A DNA stretch of 64,000 nucleotides. It comes from Diabrotica undecimpunctata. Its lineage: Eukaryota; Arthropoda; Insecta; Coleoptera; Chrysomelidae. Every line of letters begins with the position of its first letter. The first letter of the stretch is position 1. A program made the position numbers and the translations under genes. Positions 22,390-33,989 of this stretch are shown here, in pieces. Where the stretch lies: positions 129,135,914-129,199,913 of the forward strand of contig NC_092809.1 of the NCBI RefSeq assembly GCF_040954645.1, written 5' to 3'. A model generated the notes under the pieces. The model was not told the origin of the DNA and did no database searches. It was given only the letters and a program-made list of their open reading frames with translations.

Positions 22390-23400
22390 TTGTTGGCCTG
22401 ATGTGGATTAAAAACATTTTTATTCTGGCCATTACTGAGAGTCATCTTAAACCGCTTGCATTGCTTATTGGGAGGGTTAAATAAATTCTCAGAATTGTGT
22501 TTAATGTTCTTTGCCACTGAATCTTATTTCATGTTCTGAAATTTCATGATGAAATAGTTTCCCTATTTTCTGTCCTTTTTAATCATTAGTTTATGCAATA
22601 TCTTTAACTTTTTTTGCATTTTTTTCCAAATTGTCAAAATCATCTCAACAGTTTGTATGAAATCTCTCAATGAATCATATATTAAAACTGCTGTATTTAG
22701 GTATGCGTCTTTTTGTTGAAGGGTCTTGTTTAAAGCATGTATTAAATCTTTTTCCATATTGTAAGTAAGAGTGCATACTCAAATGTATCAAGATTTTTAT
22801 GTAAACCAGCAGCTTCGGACCTCGTTAATGGTTTTTGATCTTTGTTTGAGAAAAAATGATGTAAACAATGTTTAATTTCTTCATATTTTTTTTAATTCAT
22901 TACAAAAATTTTGTAACGCATTCCACCTATGTCTAGAACTTTAAAAATATACGTACAATTCCTGGAAAAGGTAGTCATTTCTATGTAAATTTAGTTTCCA
23001 ATTAAATGTACTTAATGAATGATTTGCGCATGGTATAAAATGGACAGAAAAAATATATTGTTTTTATTCTGGACTGGAGTCCCTTATATAAACGCATTAT
23101 CATATCATAAGTGGTATAAAAGGAAGAAAAATCTTCCTTTTATACCACTTGTTTTTTTTTCATTTATCATTTGTTTTTCCAGCTCAGTATCAATGCGTCT
23201 GGTAATTTTAGATCGTATTATAAAAATTAAAATGACGTTAATGTCGTTACTGGAGATTTCATGCTCTGACAATTTTTTATGTACATTTTTCCAATCGTTC
23301 TTCCCTTTTTTTATTGACGTTGTTTTGAAAACAGCAAAATTTTTGAATCGCATCAACTCATACGTATTAAAACTAGTTAAAAAGTTCATGAAATGCAATC
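22390..23400 (-). mobile_element. Decayed hAT transposase fragment (ZMYM1-like)
   Basis: Pieces on the minus strand in the right order. N-terminal GKNDWKNVHKKLSEHEISSN (a DUF4371-like entry) and IDTELEKQMINEK lie near 23170-23330. SSRHRWNALQNFCNEL (the TRWN block) is near 22910-22960, TLQQKDAYLNTAVLIYDSLR near 22680-22730, and the C-terminal YLTLPISNASG near 22450. Many stops and shifts. The C-terminal words match the fragment at 61780-62280 (LTFPISNASGERLFSVM), so the two come from one family. Confidence 0.72.
23109..23150. repeat. 18-bp perfect hairpin inside the hAT relic
   Basis: AAGTGGTATAAAAGGAAG and its exact complement are separated by six bases. It interrupts the hAT phase near the N-terminal region and may be an inverted duplication formed during repair. 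Confidence 0.9.
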
Positions 23401-23559
23401 AGTAGCTGATGTGAGTGAGTGTGAAAAATGTGTTGGGGCTAAAGCGGCAAAAGTAGCAATTTTAGATCATTTTAATTTGGAACCTACTTCAAGTACTAAA
23501 AAAATAGCTCAATAATTTGATTTTTCACAGAATGCAGAGTATTGAACCATTACAAATTT

Positions 23560-24115
23560 CATCGCTACAAAAGATGGTCCGGGCAGACGGCAACGGTTTT
23601 GTGAGATTATTACTGAGAAAATAAATAGTAATCCAAACTTTCTATTTGATTTGTTTTTCGGATGAATGTTTTTTTTTTCTAAATAATACTGTAAATCAAC
23701 ACAATTGCTGGTTATTGTGCTGATGAAAATCCTAGAGTTTTCCACGAAACACATACCTACCAGTAATTGAAATTAAACGTACGGGCAGGAATTTCTGGGA
23801 ATCGTATTGTTCGTACATTCTTTTTGCAAATTTGAAAGAAGAAGCATATCTACAATTATTAGATGACAGAGTTGATCCCATTTTGACCGATATAATCGAA
23901 AAGAGGTTTTATTGAAAGACCAACAAGATCCCCCGATTTATCTCCTCTGGACTTCTTCCTATGGGGTTGTTTAAAAAGCAAGATTTATAAGCGATCGACA
24001 TATATAATTAAAAGATTTCCCATCTGGAATAAAAATCGATCTGTTTTAGCATTTTCAGAAAATTCCATGAATATTTTAAATATCAGGGTGGATTCTTTTG
24101 ATTGGCCAACCCTGT
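23560..24115 (+). mobile_element. Tc1/mariner-superfamily transposase relic
   Basis: The plus strand reads GPGRRQRFCEIITEKINSNP, NFLFDLFFG (the position of the first catalytic D is lost to a stop, as DEC is expected), NNTVNQHNCWL, AGISGNRIV, YLQLLDDRVDPILTDII, then GFIERPTRSPDLSPLDFFLW and GCLKSKIYKRS. These are the DDE_3-type blocks common in insects, with RSPDLSPLDFFLWG as the third catalytic region. At least four frameshifts or stops, and part of the middle (the HQQDGAP region) is deleted. Confidence 0.8.
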
Positions 24116-24129
24116 ATTTAAAGTGTATT

Positions 24130-24300
24130 AGATTTTTTTGCTATCATATATTGCGTTATGTAAGTCTACTAATACAGTTATTTGATCTTCTGATATTAGT
24201 TTAATTATTTCAGTAGCAATTTTGTCAGGTGCCGTGGCTTTGCTAAATTTATTGTATGTATTATTTCAGCAGTTTTTATTATTAACCCTGTGTCATGTTC
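24130..24300 (-). mobile_element. Short LINE reverse transcriptase N-terminal fragment
   Basis: The minus strand gives KFSKATAPDKIATEIIKLIS, then EDQITVLVDLHNAIYDS. This corresponds to the GKAxGPDxIPTEILKLI block before the palm of RTE-like LINEs (compare the copy at 9880). No other domains attached. Confidence 0.62.
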
Positions 24301-25964
24301 TGTTCAGGCTTGCTTATTATCACCTTTAAAAAATTCGTTCGAACATATTCGTTCCACCTGTTTTTTTATCGTTGTATGCCCATAGAAATTCTTTAATTTT
24401 TTAAGTAAAAACTTCTCTAGCGACGTTGTGCACTTTTGGATGGCGAAAAAGCATTGAATACGCGACAGATTTTTGTGACCGTCACCGCTACGAAAATTGG
24501 TAACAAAATCGCACAGCTCGAGAACGGCTCAACGGATCGTTGCGTATGAGGTCTCGTTGGAAAGGAAAGACGGTAACTAGTACAATGACGGACAAACATG
24601 GCGACATTGCCAAATGTGGATTACATCCTATCTCCGTTGTTATTGGTCCGATTGGAGCGTGTGATGCGTTAAATGAAAGGGAAGAGGATAACGATTATGT
24701 AACGATTATATTAAGATAGAAAAACAAACAAGACGATTACCAAAAGGGCACTACACAGCATCTTCGTTATTAATGAACGTATGGTTAGTTACATACGAGA
24801 TATCAGATGGCACTATGAATGATAATAGATTTACTATAAGACAAATTTTGATTTATTGACTTAAAGAAAGCCTCTTACTGAGTACAAAATAAACAACTAG
24901 CTGAATCCCAGCATATGACACATCAGATGAAACGACGTGAGACGTATAGTACATACAATTAAGAATAATAAATATTTACATATTCACACCCAATTATTAA
25001 TTTTATTTATCACAAATTAATACTTATAATTTCAACTCGGTACTTCCCCGAGTGCAATATCTGCTTTGTGTTTTATGCAATTTAAATCTGTCAATTCTCG
25101 GTCGTTCTTATATTTCTGAGCATTTATTGTTGTACAATTTATCTTAAGTTGCTGGTATCTTTGTTCTGATTTTTCTCTGTGCGTCCTTGAATTTTTATTT
25201 TTGTATAATCATCTTATATATACTAGTTGGGTGCTTTAGAAAGGAATTTATTGTGTATTTTGTAAAGCTTTTATTTTCTTTAAATGGACTTTGCTTCCGC
25301 CAGTCTGTCCACCCTTTCGTCTCTTATTCCCAGTCCAAATTCACCAATAAAATCTTAAAATGTAACCTTTTTTTAATTCAGAGTAAAAATCACACATTGC
25401 TATGTTTATATCTCTTATCGTTAACAGAGTTAACTTTCCATGTTTAAAAAACTTTTTCCTCCAACGAAAAAATAATTTATTTAATTAGAGTACGTAAAGA
25501 ATTCAACCATAATTTTAAAATTTCATATAAAGAACAAAGAAATAAGTTAATAGTGTCCTTTACCTAAACAACCAAACTCTTTCTTAAAAAAAAACAACTG
25601 GTAGGGTTATAAAATATTTTTGTTTAAAATTATCCTTCTGAGGAAACCAATATTTAACGAGACATATCTCAAGATAACAAATTCCGTGAAAATTAAAAAC
25701 GGTGCACATGTTTTTATGTTCACACAAATATCTATTGATAATGAGTACTCCAAAATTACCAGAAATGAACTCCGTCCTACTCTATAATTGTGGTAAAAAA
25801 AAATAAAATCCCTGATCGGATTTTTATTTGAAAGTCTATCTTGCCGGATTATATTACATATCGAAATGCACACAGACAAGCTTGTAGGCAGAATAATATT
25901 TACTGATAAACCTACAAATATGATTAATTCTTTACATCAACTAATGTATTCATTTAATATACAA
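24301..25964. other. AT-rich intronic stretch, nothing recognised
   Basis: Within the MARVEL intron. Only short, motif-free frames. A GC-richer patch at about 24420-24680 has no partner repeat that I can find. Confidence 0.4.
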
Positions 25965-27260
25965 GGACTGATCATTAAGTTCCAGAGTATTTTGCACAGT
26001 GCGGTTGGCACCACCGTTTAGCGTGAATAATCCCAAGTTCTGCTATGCTTTCCGATGCTCTATTACCTTCATTTTCGGGAGATCACAGCTGATTTTCTGG
26101 AATAAGTTTTGCGTGTTTGCTGATTTTTTGATATTTTGCTAGATAAATCAAAATTTTGAAAAGACGGAAGTGTTTGCAACATCTTTTTTGTTAAATAGGT
26201 AAACTTCTATTAAAACTATTTAAAAGAAATTTGGGGATAAATGTTTAAGGCGGTCGAAGCGATCATGAGTGGTTGAGGTTTAACCAAGACCAGACGTTCA
26301 TGACGGTTATTGAACGTCAGCAGATGAAGATAATGCTAAACGAGAAAAGCGTATTACGATAAAATCGTCATCTAATCATTAGTAGCATGGCCGAGAAATG
26401 CAACAATTCATTTGGTTCATGTAAAAAAAATTGAACTGTGGTTGCATGTGTGTTCTGAGAATATTGATCGAGGCGCAAAAATAAAAGCCAGTTTAGGGTT
26501 GCCCACAAATTTCTACAACAAATGATGGAGAAAACAATTTAAAATGTATAATTAATGAGAACGAGATGCAGTTGTATGACTATGGATCTCAAGTCGCAGT
26601 CCCGCTATCATGATTTCTGCCTAGTGAGTGATTGGTTGGACTTAGAGGAATCTGGCAGGGGCATTTGACAAATGCCTACAGCCACTTTCTAATGCCTTTA
26701 GACGCGAAACGATTTAAAAAGGACGTGGTTGCTTTTATTCTGTGCAATTAAGACATATAAATAAACATCTAGAGTAGACCTTCTCGTTCGGAATTCAAGT
26801 GTTTCCTTTTCGAAGATTCTAAGATGCAATTAGAATACTTATAAAACTTTCTTAAGGATATTTAAAAAACGTGAATTAAAACCTTAAACAGTATGAACCA
26901 AAAAATGCTACAAAATAATTAACATTTTTAGTTACCTTTAAACACTGACAAATTTTCGTGATGCTGTGCGAAGGAATATAGTGAAGCTTTGACAAAATAG
27001 GAACAGGGTGTTACACCATGACAACGCACCAATTCATTCTGCGTATTTTTGCACAAAAATGACGTAGATGTGATTCCTTAGCGCCTTAACCATCAGAGTT
27101 TGAATTACTTAAGAAAACATTACAGAAAATTTGATGAAGAAACTAAATATCAGTCCACAATAACAACAACTCTCAAGATCATTTTAACAGTGGAAACGAT
27201 GCTGGAACAACTGCATATGGTGCCAAAGAGATTACTTTGAAGTGGATACTGATTACTTTG
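25965..27260 (+). mobile_element. Degenerate mariner-type element
   Basis: LHHDNAPIHSAYFCTKMT at 27011-27064 is the second catalytic block (HHDNAPxH) of mariner transposases. About 160 bases further on, NNCIWCQRDYFEVD matches the C-terminal CIxxxGDYFEGD word. Near 26270-26330, HEWLRFNQDQTFMTVIER is poorly conserved and assigned only by position. The left boundary near 25965 (CTGATCATTAAGTTCCAGAG) has the look of a mariner end. Many stops; the first catalytic block is not found. Confidence 0.6.
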
Positions 27261-28079
27261 AAGTCCCGTTAATTTCTTATTACCCTCGTATTATACTAAA
27301 ACAAAATAATCGTGAAATCCTTTATCACATTTCTACTAAAGATTAGTTCTATTAATCATTTAATTCATTCCTATAATAGCTAATTTGTAGATGTTTATAC
27401 AAGTACTTAAAAAACAGGTGCTTTCGTGTTTATCTATTTAACTAGTAGAGCACATTAGTTGAATAAATACATACAACTTTTGCGTTATCAGGGATAATGT
27501 ACTTATTTTTATTTGAAAATTATTTTTATGTGGTGATCAACCCAATTTGAGTTCTGCAATATCGCGTGCATTTTCCTGATTTTATCTACTTGTCCTCCAT
27601 CCTTTCTGTCCTTTGTTTCTTTTTCGTGTTTCATACCTTCAACATTCTTATGTCTTCTTCCGTGTGTTCCTTTCTTCGATGCGTCTATTGGTCTTTCATT
27701 TGGTGGTATACAGTTTATGAACGAGAATCTTCAATACAATAAGAATGAAGAAGCTGACACCACCAAACTAAGTATCTTATCTATCTTAACCAGGGAATTA
27801 TAATGATGCTATGCAGTCCAGAAAGAAATGTTATTCCCGAGACTTTGACCCGTCCAGGTAACTGATAAGTTTATTGAGTTTTATGAAAAGAAAATTTTTG
27901 GCTCATTTATATGGCGATCAACGTGTTAAAGCTATAGGTTTAAAACCAAACGCACGCAATAATTGTAGTAATATGGTGGGTGCATATTATCATGCACGTA
28001 TAGTTTCCGGCACGTAACGTTTCCAGTCCAGCAATGGGACTGCGCGTTTATATTTTCACGCATAGGACATTTCAGTTAT
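27261..28079. other. Non-coding stretch, nothing recognised
   Basis: AT-rich with short frames. It may include the left part of the Harbinger relic that starts near 28080, but no terminal repeat was found. Confidence 0.35.
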
Positions 28080-29590
28080 GTCCGGTGAAGATGTGTTGTC
28101 GCTTTTTCGCGAAAAAAATTATGAGCAATTACTCTTCTACTTAACGATGAGGAAAGCAAGTCTGTAGTAAGAAGGTTTGCAGTACATCCGATGCTAAAAG
28201 AAAGGAAAAAGGAAGGCGAATACTGGACTTTAAATAAAGAATTAATTAATGATGATGAAAAATATTATGGATATTTTAGAATGAATAGGATTCAGTTTGA
28301 ATAGATTTTAAATATAATTAGACCTTTAATTAAAAAACAAAATACTACATTTAAATAAGCCATAATACCTAAAGACAAATTAGCTGTGTGTTTAAAGTTT
28401 AAGGTAAGTAAAAGCAAAAGTCTCTATTAACAAAATTAACTCATTTATTTCATCATCATCATTTTGGCTTTACAACCCTGTGTGGGTCCTAGCCTCCCCA
28501 AGAATTTTTCTCCAGTCGTCCCTATCCATCGCCTTCCTCCGCCAAGCACGTATTTCCATATTTCTCATGTCTTCATCGATGTTATCTAGGAATCTTGTTC
28601 TGGGTCTTCCTCTTCTTCTTTGACCAATAGGTCTATCAAGGAGCGTTTTTCTAGCTGGGTCGATTTGCTCCATCCGCATTACATGGCCTACCCACCTCAG
28701 ACGTCCTATCTTTATGTGTTTTACGATATCTGGTTCCTGGTATATCCTATAGAGTTCGAAGTTGTATCGTCTTCTCCAGACACCATTTTCATTTACCGCT
28801 CCATAGATGCGCCTTAGTATTTTTCGTTCGAAACATCCTAACATGTTCTCATTGCTTTTTGTTAAAGTCCAGGTTTCTGAACCATATGTTAGGACTGGGC
28901 GTATTATTGTTTTGTAGAGTTTTACTTTTGTATTTCTTGATATAACTGTAGATTTAAAAAGGAGATTAAGCCCAAAATAGCATCTATTAGCCGTGCAAAT
29001 TCTGCGGTTTATCTCTGCGGTAGTGTCATTTTCAGTATTGACGAGCGTTCCCAGGTATACAAATTCGTTAACTGCTTCGATGACGTCATTTTCTATAACA
29101 AGTGGCCGTAGTGTTTGTGGTTGCGTACCTATTTTCATGTATTTTGTTTTATTGGTGTTTATTATTAAACCCATTTTTGTAGCCGCTTCCTTTAATGCTA
29201 CGTACGCCTCTCGTGCTGCGTTTTCCGTTCTCCCAACAATATTGATATCACTCATTTATTTCTCAAACATGAAATATGAAGTAACGTTAATTATTCTATC
29301 ATTATCAAAAGTAATATTCTGAGAAAAAGATTCATAACAATTTCGAAAATTTGATGCTGCAGGTGATGTCATCGGCGTATAAACATTAGAAATCCTTGTT
29401 GATGATGAATATTCAATATGTTGATTATCCAGACCTATATAGGAGGGTGGTAGAAAATGACTTTTTAATTTTATCTCAAAGATTTCGAATTTATAATAGA
29501 AAAATCCAATTGCAACCAGAAATTGTAGAAAGGGTGATACTGACTACGTGCATATTACATAATTTTATTGGGGCGTATATTAACTAAAGA
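28080..29590 (+). mobile_element. PIF/Harbinger transposase relic, split by a LINE
   Basis: N-terminal part at 28080-28440: after a frameshift near 28150 it reads EESKSVVRRFAVHPMLKERK, ELINDDEKYYGYFRMNRIQF and IIRPLIKKQNTTFK, then AIIPKDKLAVCLKF. This is the usual N-terminal block of Harbinger nucleases (LLRxxPxxF, I..Q.T.FR..I...E.LA..L.F). C-terminal part at 29400-29590: VVENDFLILSQRFRIYNRKI, PEIVERVILTTCILHNFIG, the conserved ENxFGILxxRFRI..CILHNFI end. The catalytic middle is missing. A LINE with its own duplication (28439-29262) lies between the two parts. Confidence 0.8.
28452..29249 (-). mobile_element. 5'-truncated RTE-like LINE with 13-bp TSD
   Basis: The minus frame is open for 261 codons (29255 to 28470). 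It encodes the C-terminal third of a reverse transcriptase from just inside the YADD box: DINIVGRTENAAREAYVALK, FVYLGTLVNTENDTTAEINR, TYGSETWTLTKSNENMLGCF, ERKILRRIYGAV, and GQRRRGRPRTRFLDNIDEDM, ending ARTHTGL. The 3' end has GTTGTAAAGCCAAAATGATG and ATG repeats. The 13-mer ACTCATTTATTTC is present on both sides (28439-28451 and 29250-29262). The first few codons of the open frame, including its ATG, belong to the flank, so the ATG is accidental. A dead-on-arrival copy with little decay, hence young. Confidence 0.93.
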
Positions 29591-30256
29591 CAAAAAAGAC
29601 GTGGAATTTACTAGTCTGCCTACATAGGGTGGAAATAATTCATTATTAGCATTCGAAGTGAGGGATAACTAAAACATTTTTTCAATCTGCTGCTAGAGAA
29701 ACTTGATTGGCAACAATAATTCCTATGTATTTCGTGTAATTAATATACTTCAAACGGATTAAATATTTGTGTTATTTCACAATATACCTTTCTTCTATCA
29801 TTGTAGTTATAGAATTTTTTTTCACCGCGTACAAGTTCAATTAATTTTTCCAAATCCATTTCAAATTGTACTAAATATCAAACCAAAGAGTATTTTTAAA
29901 AAAATAAAAGATTTCACTTCCGTGCAAAGTACTATTTAATATTTTATATAATATTTTTCAGAAACTAAACAGTAGAAACTGAATCTACCTATTTAAGGTA
30001 GACCTTAAATACTGAATCATTTCAATTTCCGTAAAAATTGCCCCGCGACTGATCGTAACGCGAAAACTTTTCGTAGCTTAATTTTTATCGCCCTCCAGCA
30101 GAACTTAAGCAACCGTCACCATATAGTAACATAGTAAACCGCACCTTTATTTTGATTGTATTATCAGTTTCTTATAATTTTTGATACACTAGTTGTAGGA
30201 GATCTCTATTAGGAATGTTTTCTAATAGTTCAAATATTTCAAAAATAAATCCTTAC
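29591..30256. other. Intronic stretch up to the MARVEL exon donor
   Basis: AT-rich, no coding or repeat signal recognised. On the minus strand it immediately follows the donor GTAAGG at 30251-30256. Confidence 0.4.
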
Positions 30257-30526
30257 CCCGGCTGCAATATAGGCTTCTTGGTGAAACGATACAGCTAAAG
30301 ATGCCGCTATCAAATATAAACCAGTCCATACGGCACAAAATATGAATTCAATCTTCAGCCATGCCACCCTGTGGAATTTTTCTATGAGGTGGAATAAGTA
30401 GAACGCCAACAGGATGCCCGTGAACCAAAATCCAGTCATAGCTACGAAATTGAAGAAGGCTCCTCTTGAATGAGTCGCTAAGTACCCGCTGCATTCGATA
30501 CAGATGAATCCTATTAAGTTGAGCGC
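30257..30526 (-). CDS. MARVEL-domain (CMTM4-like) protein, internal exon with three helices
   Basis: Minus-strand exon of exactly 90 codons between acceptor TTTTTTTAG and donor GTAAGG, phase 0 at its 3' side. It begins ALNLIGFICIECSGYLATHS (first helix), then GAFFNFVAMTGFWFTGILLA (second helix) and WLKIEFIFCAVWTGLYLIAA (third helix), ending SFHQEAYIAAG. With the exon at 20325-20462 this makes the four-helix MARVEL fold. The intron between them (20463-30256, 9794 bp) carries most of the TEs of this region. The 5' exon with the start codon is not found in the window to the right; it may lie beyond 64000 or be too short to see. The open reading frame, splice sites and phase fit all support a real gene. 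Confidence 0.87.
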
Positions 30527-30735
30527 CTAAAAAAATTTGCATTGTAAATATATTTTAGTAAATACAGTAATTAAACGTACACACATCAACAAAGAAAATT
30601 TAGAAGTTGAAGAACACTATATTTTACAATTAGAAATCGATTGAAATTTTAGTATGAGTTTTAAACAACAAATTAAATGTTATATCGATAAACTTGTTCG
30701 GTGTTTTTGTAAAAATCATGGCAAGGAGGAATTTT

Positions 30736-30932
30736 AAAAGCAGTTGGAATGCTTGAAGGAGGTGCATCCAGAGAAATTGTAGTGGTTGTTTAGAAACTTC
30801 ATAAAGTAAGCAGGCTTCGTCACTGATATCGTGAAACTAACAGCCCATTCAGATGGTACGGATTCGAAGTTGCAGGTTTTGGCAATTATATCGTGAAACT
30901 AACAGCCCATTCAGACGGAACGGATTCGAAGT
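30736..30932 (+). mobile_element. Tc1-type helix-turn-helix scrap followed by a 45-bp direct duplication
   Basis: GMLEGGASREIVVVV, a stop, then KLHKVSRLRHYRETNS resembles the N-terminal HTH of Tc1/Tc3 transposases (GxASxREVAR...SRLWRRYRETG). The block ATATCGTGAAACTAACAGCC is then repeated 62 bases apart (30826-30870 and 30888-30932) with two to three differences. Only a scrap; low certainty. Confidence 0.42.
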
Positions 30933-33080
30933 TTTTGGAAATAATTCGTGCATTCCAAATAGCTTTGTGTAAATTGTGCCAAAATAGAAAGGTTGAAATA
31001 AAAACGAAAAATAGAAACACTTCAAGTTTAAGGAAGCATCTAATATCTTTCTACAAAAAGGAATCATAAATATTTCTTCCTGAAAAAACAAATTATCACA
31101 AGCTTTTTAATAACCGCTGGAAAAAGTGGACAGGTAAGAAAAAATATACTTATCACACAATTACATATATTATGTACCTATCACATAATTACATATATTT
31201 AACTCATGTGAGCTTATTAAATGCAAAGGTTAATAAGAAACAAATTGACTTCCGTGTAACATGGTAGATAGCTCAGTTAGTTAGAGCATAGGTAAGGATC
31301 GCTTAGATCGTGGGTTCAAACCACACCCGGTGTCAGTTGTTTAGATATTTATTAATTTGGTTGGTCTTTATTCTGGCTATGTTAATTCAAGTTTGAAATC
31401 TAACTACTCTGTTACGTTGTTCTAAAATCTAAAGTAACGTTTAATAAATAGCGATACGCTAATGGGTAACTGCGAGACTTGCAAGACTCTTGCTGCAAGA
31501 CCAAGACCGGAAGCGCAATACCAAGACCAATACCAGGTGTATTGGCGCAAGATCAAGACTGTCTGTCTCGTCTTGTTTTTGCATTTGGGCAACACTAATG
31601 TTCAGACGATTCGATAGTCGGACATTTTACCGGATACGTCCAAATTTACATTCGATTTTGTCACTATAAACCCAATACAGTGACACATAAAAAATTCGAA
31701 TCGAACTTCAGGGCCGCTTATATCTAGGTACGCTCCTTCATACGTTTAGAATTTTGTCCAACTAGTCAAATACGAAAAAAGTGTAGGTTGTAAAAAATAA
31801 ATTTTTTAATTGGTTGTTTACTGTCTTAAATTTAAAACTTTGACGGATCTGAACCAAAAATTTTTTTTCGCTCCGAATACGTCAAGTATGTGTACTTGCG
31901 AGTTCCCCTTTTCATACAAAATTAGTTCTGGTGAAATTAAGTCAAAGGGTTAAGATATTCTCATGGGAACAAAACCACCACTTTTAACACAACCGTACAC
32001 CCCTCTCAATATGGAATTAGCTTTTCCCGAACTTCTAAAAGTTTAAAAGCAGGCAATACGGCTTATTTCGTTGGTCCGTTTTTAGTCTTCCATCGAAATG
32101 GCTTGTGACGTAAATATTTGTTCTTTAATTGAGGTGAAATGCACATTTTTGTGGTAAGAATGTGCCTTTGTTTATTCAATTAATTCCAATAATAAGAAAT
32201 ACTTTATTTCCGTATAGAGTTATATTTGGATCACTTTTTCAATGCCGACACGCATTCGAGGCTAGCCTCCTTTGTTAATATTTTGCCGAAGAGAGTAAAA
32301 TAACTTCTTTTTATCGCCTCCATCTGCAGAATCCACCTGTTTTCAGGGCTTTAGAATCCAACGACCTATTTCTTCTCTTGGCTTTAGAACATGACATCCT
32401 CAAAAGCCAGTGACTTTTCTTAACGTGAGTGCAAAAAAGTTTATTGACTATTTTTCCTTTTACCTTTAATTACGGACGTATTTATATATTACGTCTTATG
32501 GCCTAAGTAATTAAAGAATTTTATTCCATATATCATTTAATATATATTGAAAAGTAATGTATTTTTCTGTTATTAAAAGAATGTTAGTCGTCATTCTTTT
32601 ATGTATTATATTTTAGTCAGAAACTAAAAGCTTTTACGTTTTCTTGCGAGATTATAGATCACAGTTCTTTTCATTTATTAATTTTTCGAGAAGTTTTAGA
32701 GATAACTTATGTTTAATTGACTTTTTTATATTTCAAGAGGTGTAATCTGTTCTAGTTATGAGTATATTGACAACAGAGTTTATTGTTTTTTTGGAGTATT
32801 TAATAAATACATGTTTGCTAATTTCTGATATTAGCAGGTACCTATTTGTTTATATTTTTTTGAGTATTTATTAAAAATATTTTTGAGCCTATTATTTTAT
32901 TTTAGACACCAATACATTGCAACAAACGTATTGACTATGGGGTATAATAACAAGGTGTACTACATTACTAAAGAGTATTAAGTAAATGTGTTACTGGTTT
33001 GGGGCGTGAAGGAGAGACATCCAATGATGTCTCATCCTATTCTATTTTGGTTTAGTTTTGAAGTAGGTATTTGGGCCAGG
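30933..33080. other. Non-coding stretch with one tRNA-like sequence
   Basis: Apart from the tRNA-like sequence at 31263-31335, I see no coding, terminal repeat or exon signal. A purine/pyrimidine word family (AAGACCAAGACC) occurs at 31480-31560. Confidence 0.4.
31263..31335 (+). tRNA. tRNA-like sequence, probably a pseudogene or SINE head
   Basis: Contains a good internal A box (TAGCTCAGTTAGTTAGAGCA) and B box (GGGTTCAAACC) at tRNA spacing. The acceptor ends do not pair and no clean anticodon stem forms. Most likely the head of a tRNA-derived SINE or a tRNA pseudogene. Confidence 0.5.
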
Positions 33081-33082
33081 TT

Positions 33083-33240
33083 CTATCTAGTTTCCTTGTG
33101 GCTTATTCGAGTTGATTTTGTTTTATTTACTTTTGTTCCACATTTTGTGTACCCATCACTGAGTATGTCCAGATGATGTTGCAAGTTTTGTAAGGCTTGT
33201 ATGGGATCGTCATTTACAGCTAGTATTGCTACTAGATAAA
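33083..33240 (-). mobile_element. Jockey-type reverse transcriptase scrap
   Basis: The minus strand reads VAILAVNDDPIQALQNLQHH, LDILSDGYTKCGTKVNKTKS and TRISHKETR. This matches the region just after the YxDD box in Jockey elements (LAxxxDPxxAxxxLQxHL..W..KWxxKVNExKSxHITF). It meets a plus-strand LINE fragment at about 33240. Confidence 0.72.
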
Positions 33241-33460
33241 CCGCAGAATTTGCACGGCCAACAAATGCTAGTTGGGCACAATCTCCTCCAAATTCCAAAA
33301 TTATATCGAGAAATACAAAAATACCACTGTACAAAACAATCATAGTCCTAACATATGGGTCAGAGACCTGGACTCTAATAAAAAGTAATGAAAACATGTT
33401 TGGATGTTTCGAAAGAAAAGTACTAAGGCGAATCTATGGAGCAGTGAATGTTACTTCATT
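33241..33460 (+). mobile_element. RTE-like LINE C-terminal scrap
   Basis: The plus strand reads NRRICTAN near the junction, then SRNTKIPLYKTII, TYGSETWTLIKSNENMFGCF, and ERKVLRRIYGAVN. This is the same family as the copy at 28452-29249 (TYGSETWTLTKSNENMLGCF). About 70 codons, two frame shifts. Confidence 0.82.
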
Positions 33461-33989
33461 GGGCTTTTTCCTGGTTTAAGAATAATAATGATTTCAGCGA
33501 ATTTCCATATTTTTGGAAAGTATGTTAAGCTTATATAATGAATTAATATGAGACGATATATCTTAAGGCCCGTTTTCACACTACGTCTTATTGTACGTTT
33601 TGTGGGTCATATAAAACGTACGACAAAATGTAAGTTTTGTCCAGTGTATACACACTACGTTTTTCCTTCCGTTTTCTACCTCATTTCTAATTCAGAGTCT
33701 TGAGTTGTGTGAAGTTTGTTTAGTGATTTTTGAAGATATACTTCTATACGCGCGCTCCACGTTGGAAATTTGTATGGGAGTAAATCTGTGAAATCATTAC
33801 ATATGTAAGATAATGAGTAAGAGAGAGACAGAAGATATATTTTCTCTCTCTTCCTCTCTCGAATATAAAAATGTTCCTTTTGTATATATAATTTAATATT
33901 ATATATTATATAAAGATATATATACATATAATATTATACATATAATAAAATATTTATTAATATTATTATTTATATGATATGTTTTGTAT

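Noticed and set aside
24417..24690. GC-richer patch as a possible exon or CpG promoter
   Set aside because: No long frame, splice sites or repeat partner could be found; left unassigned.
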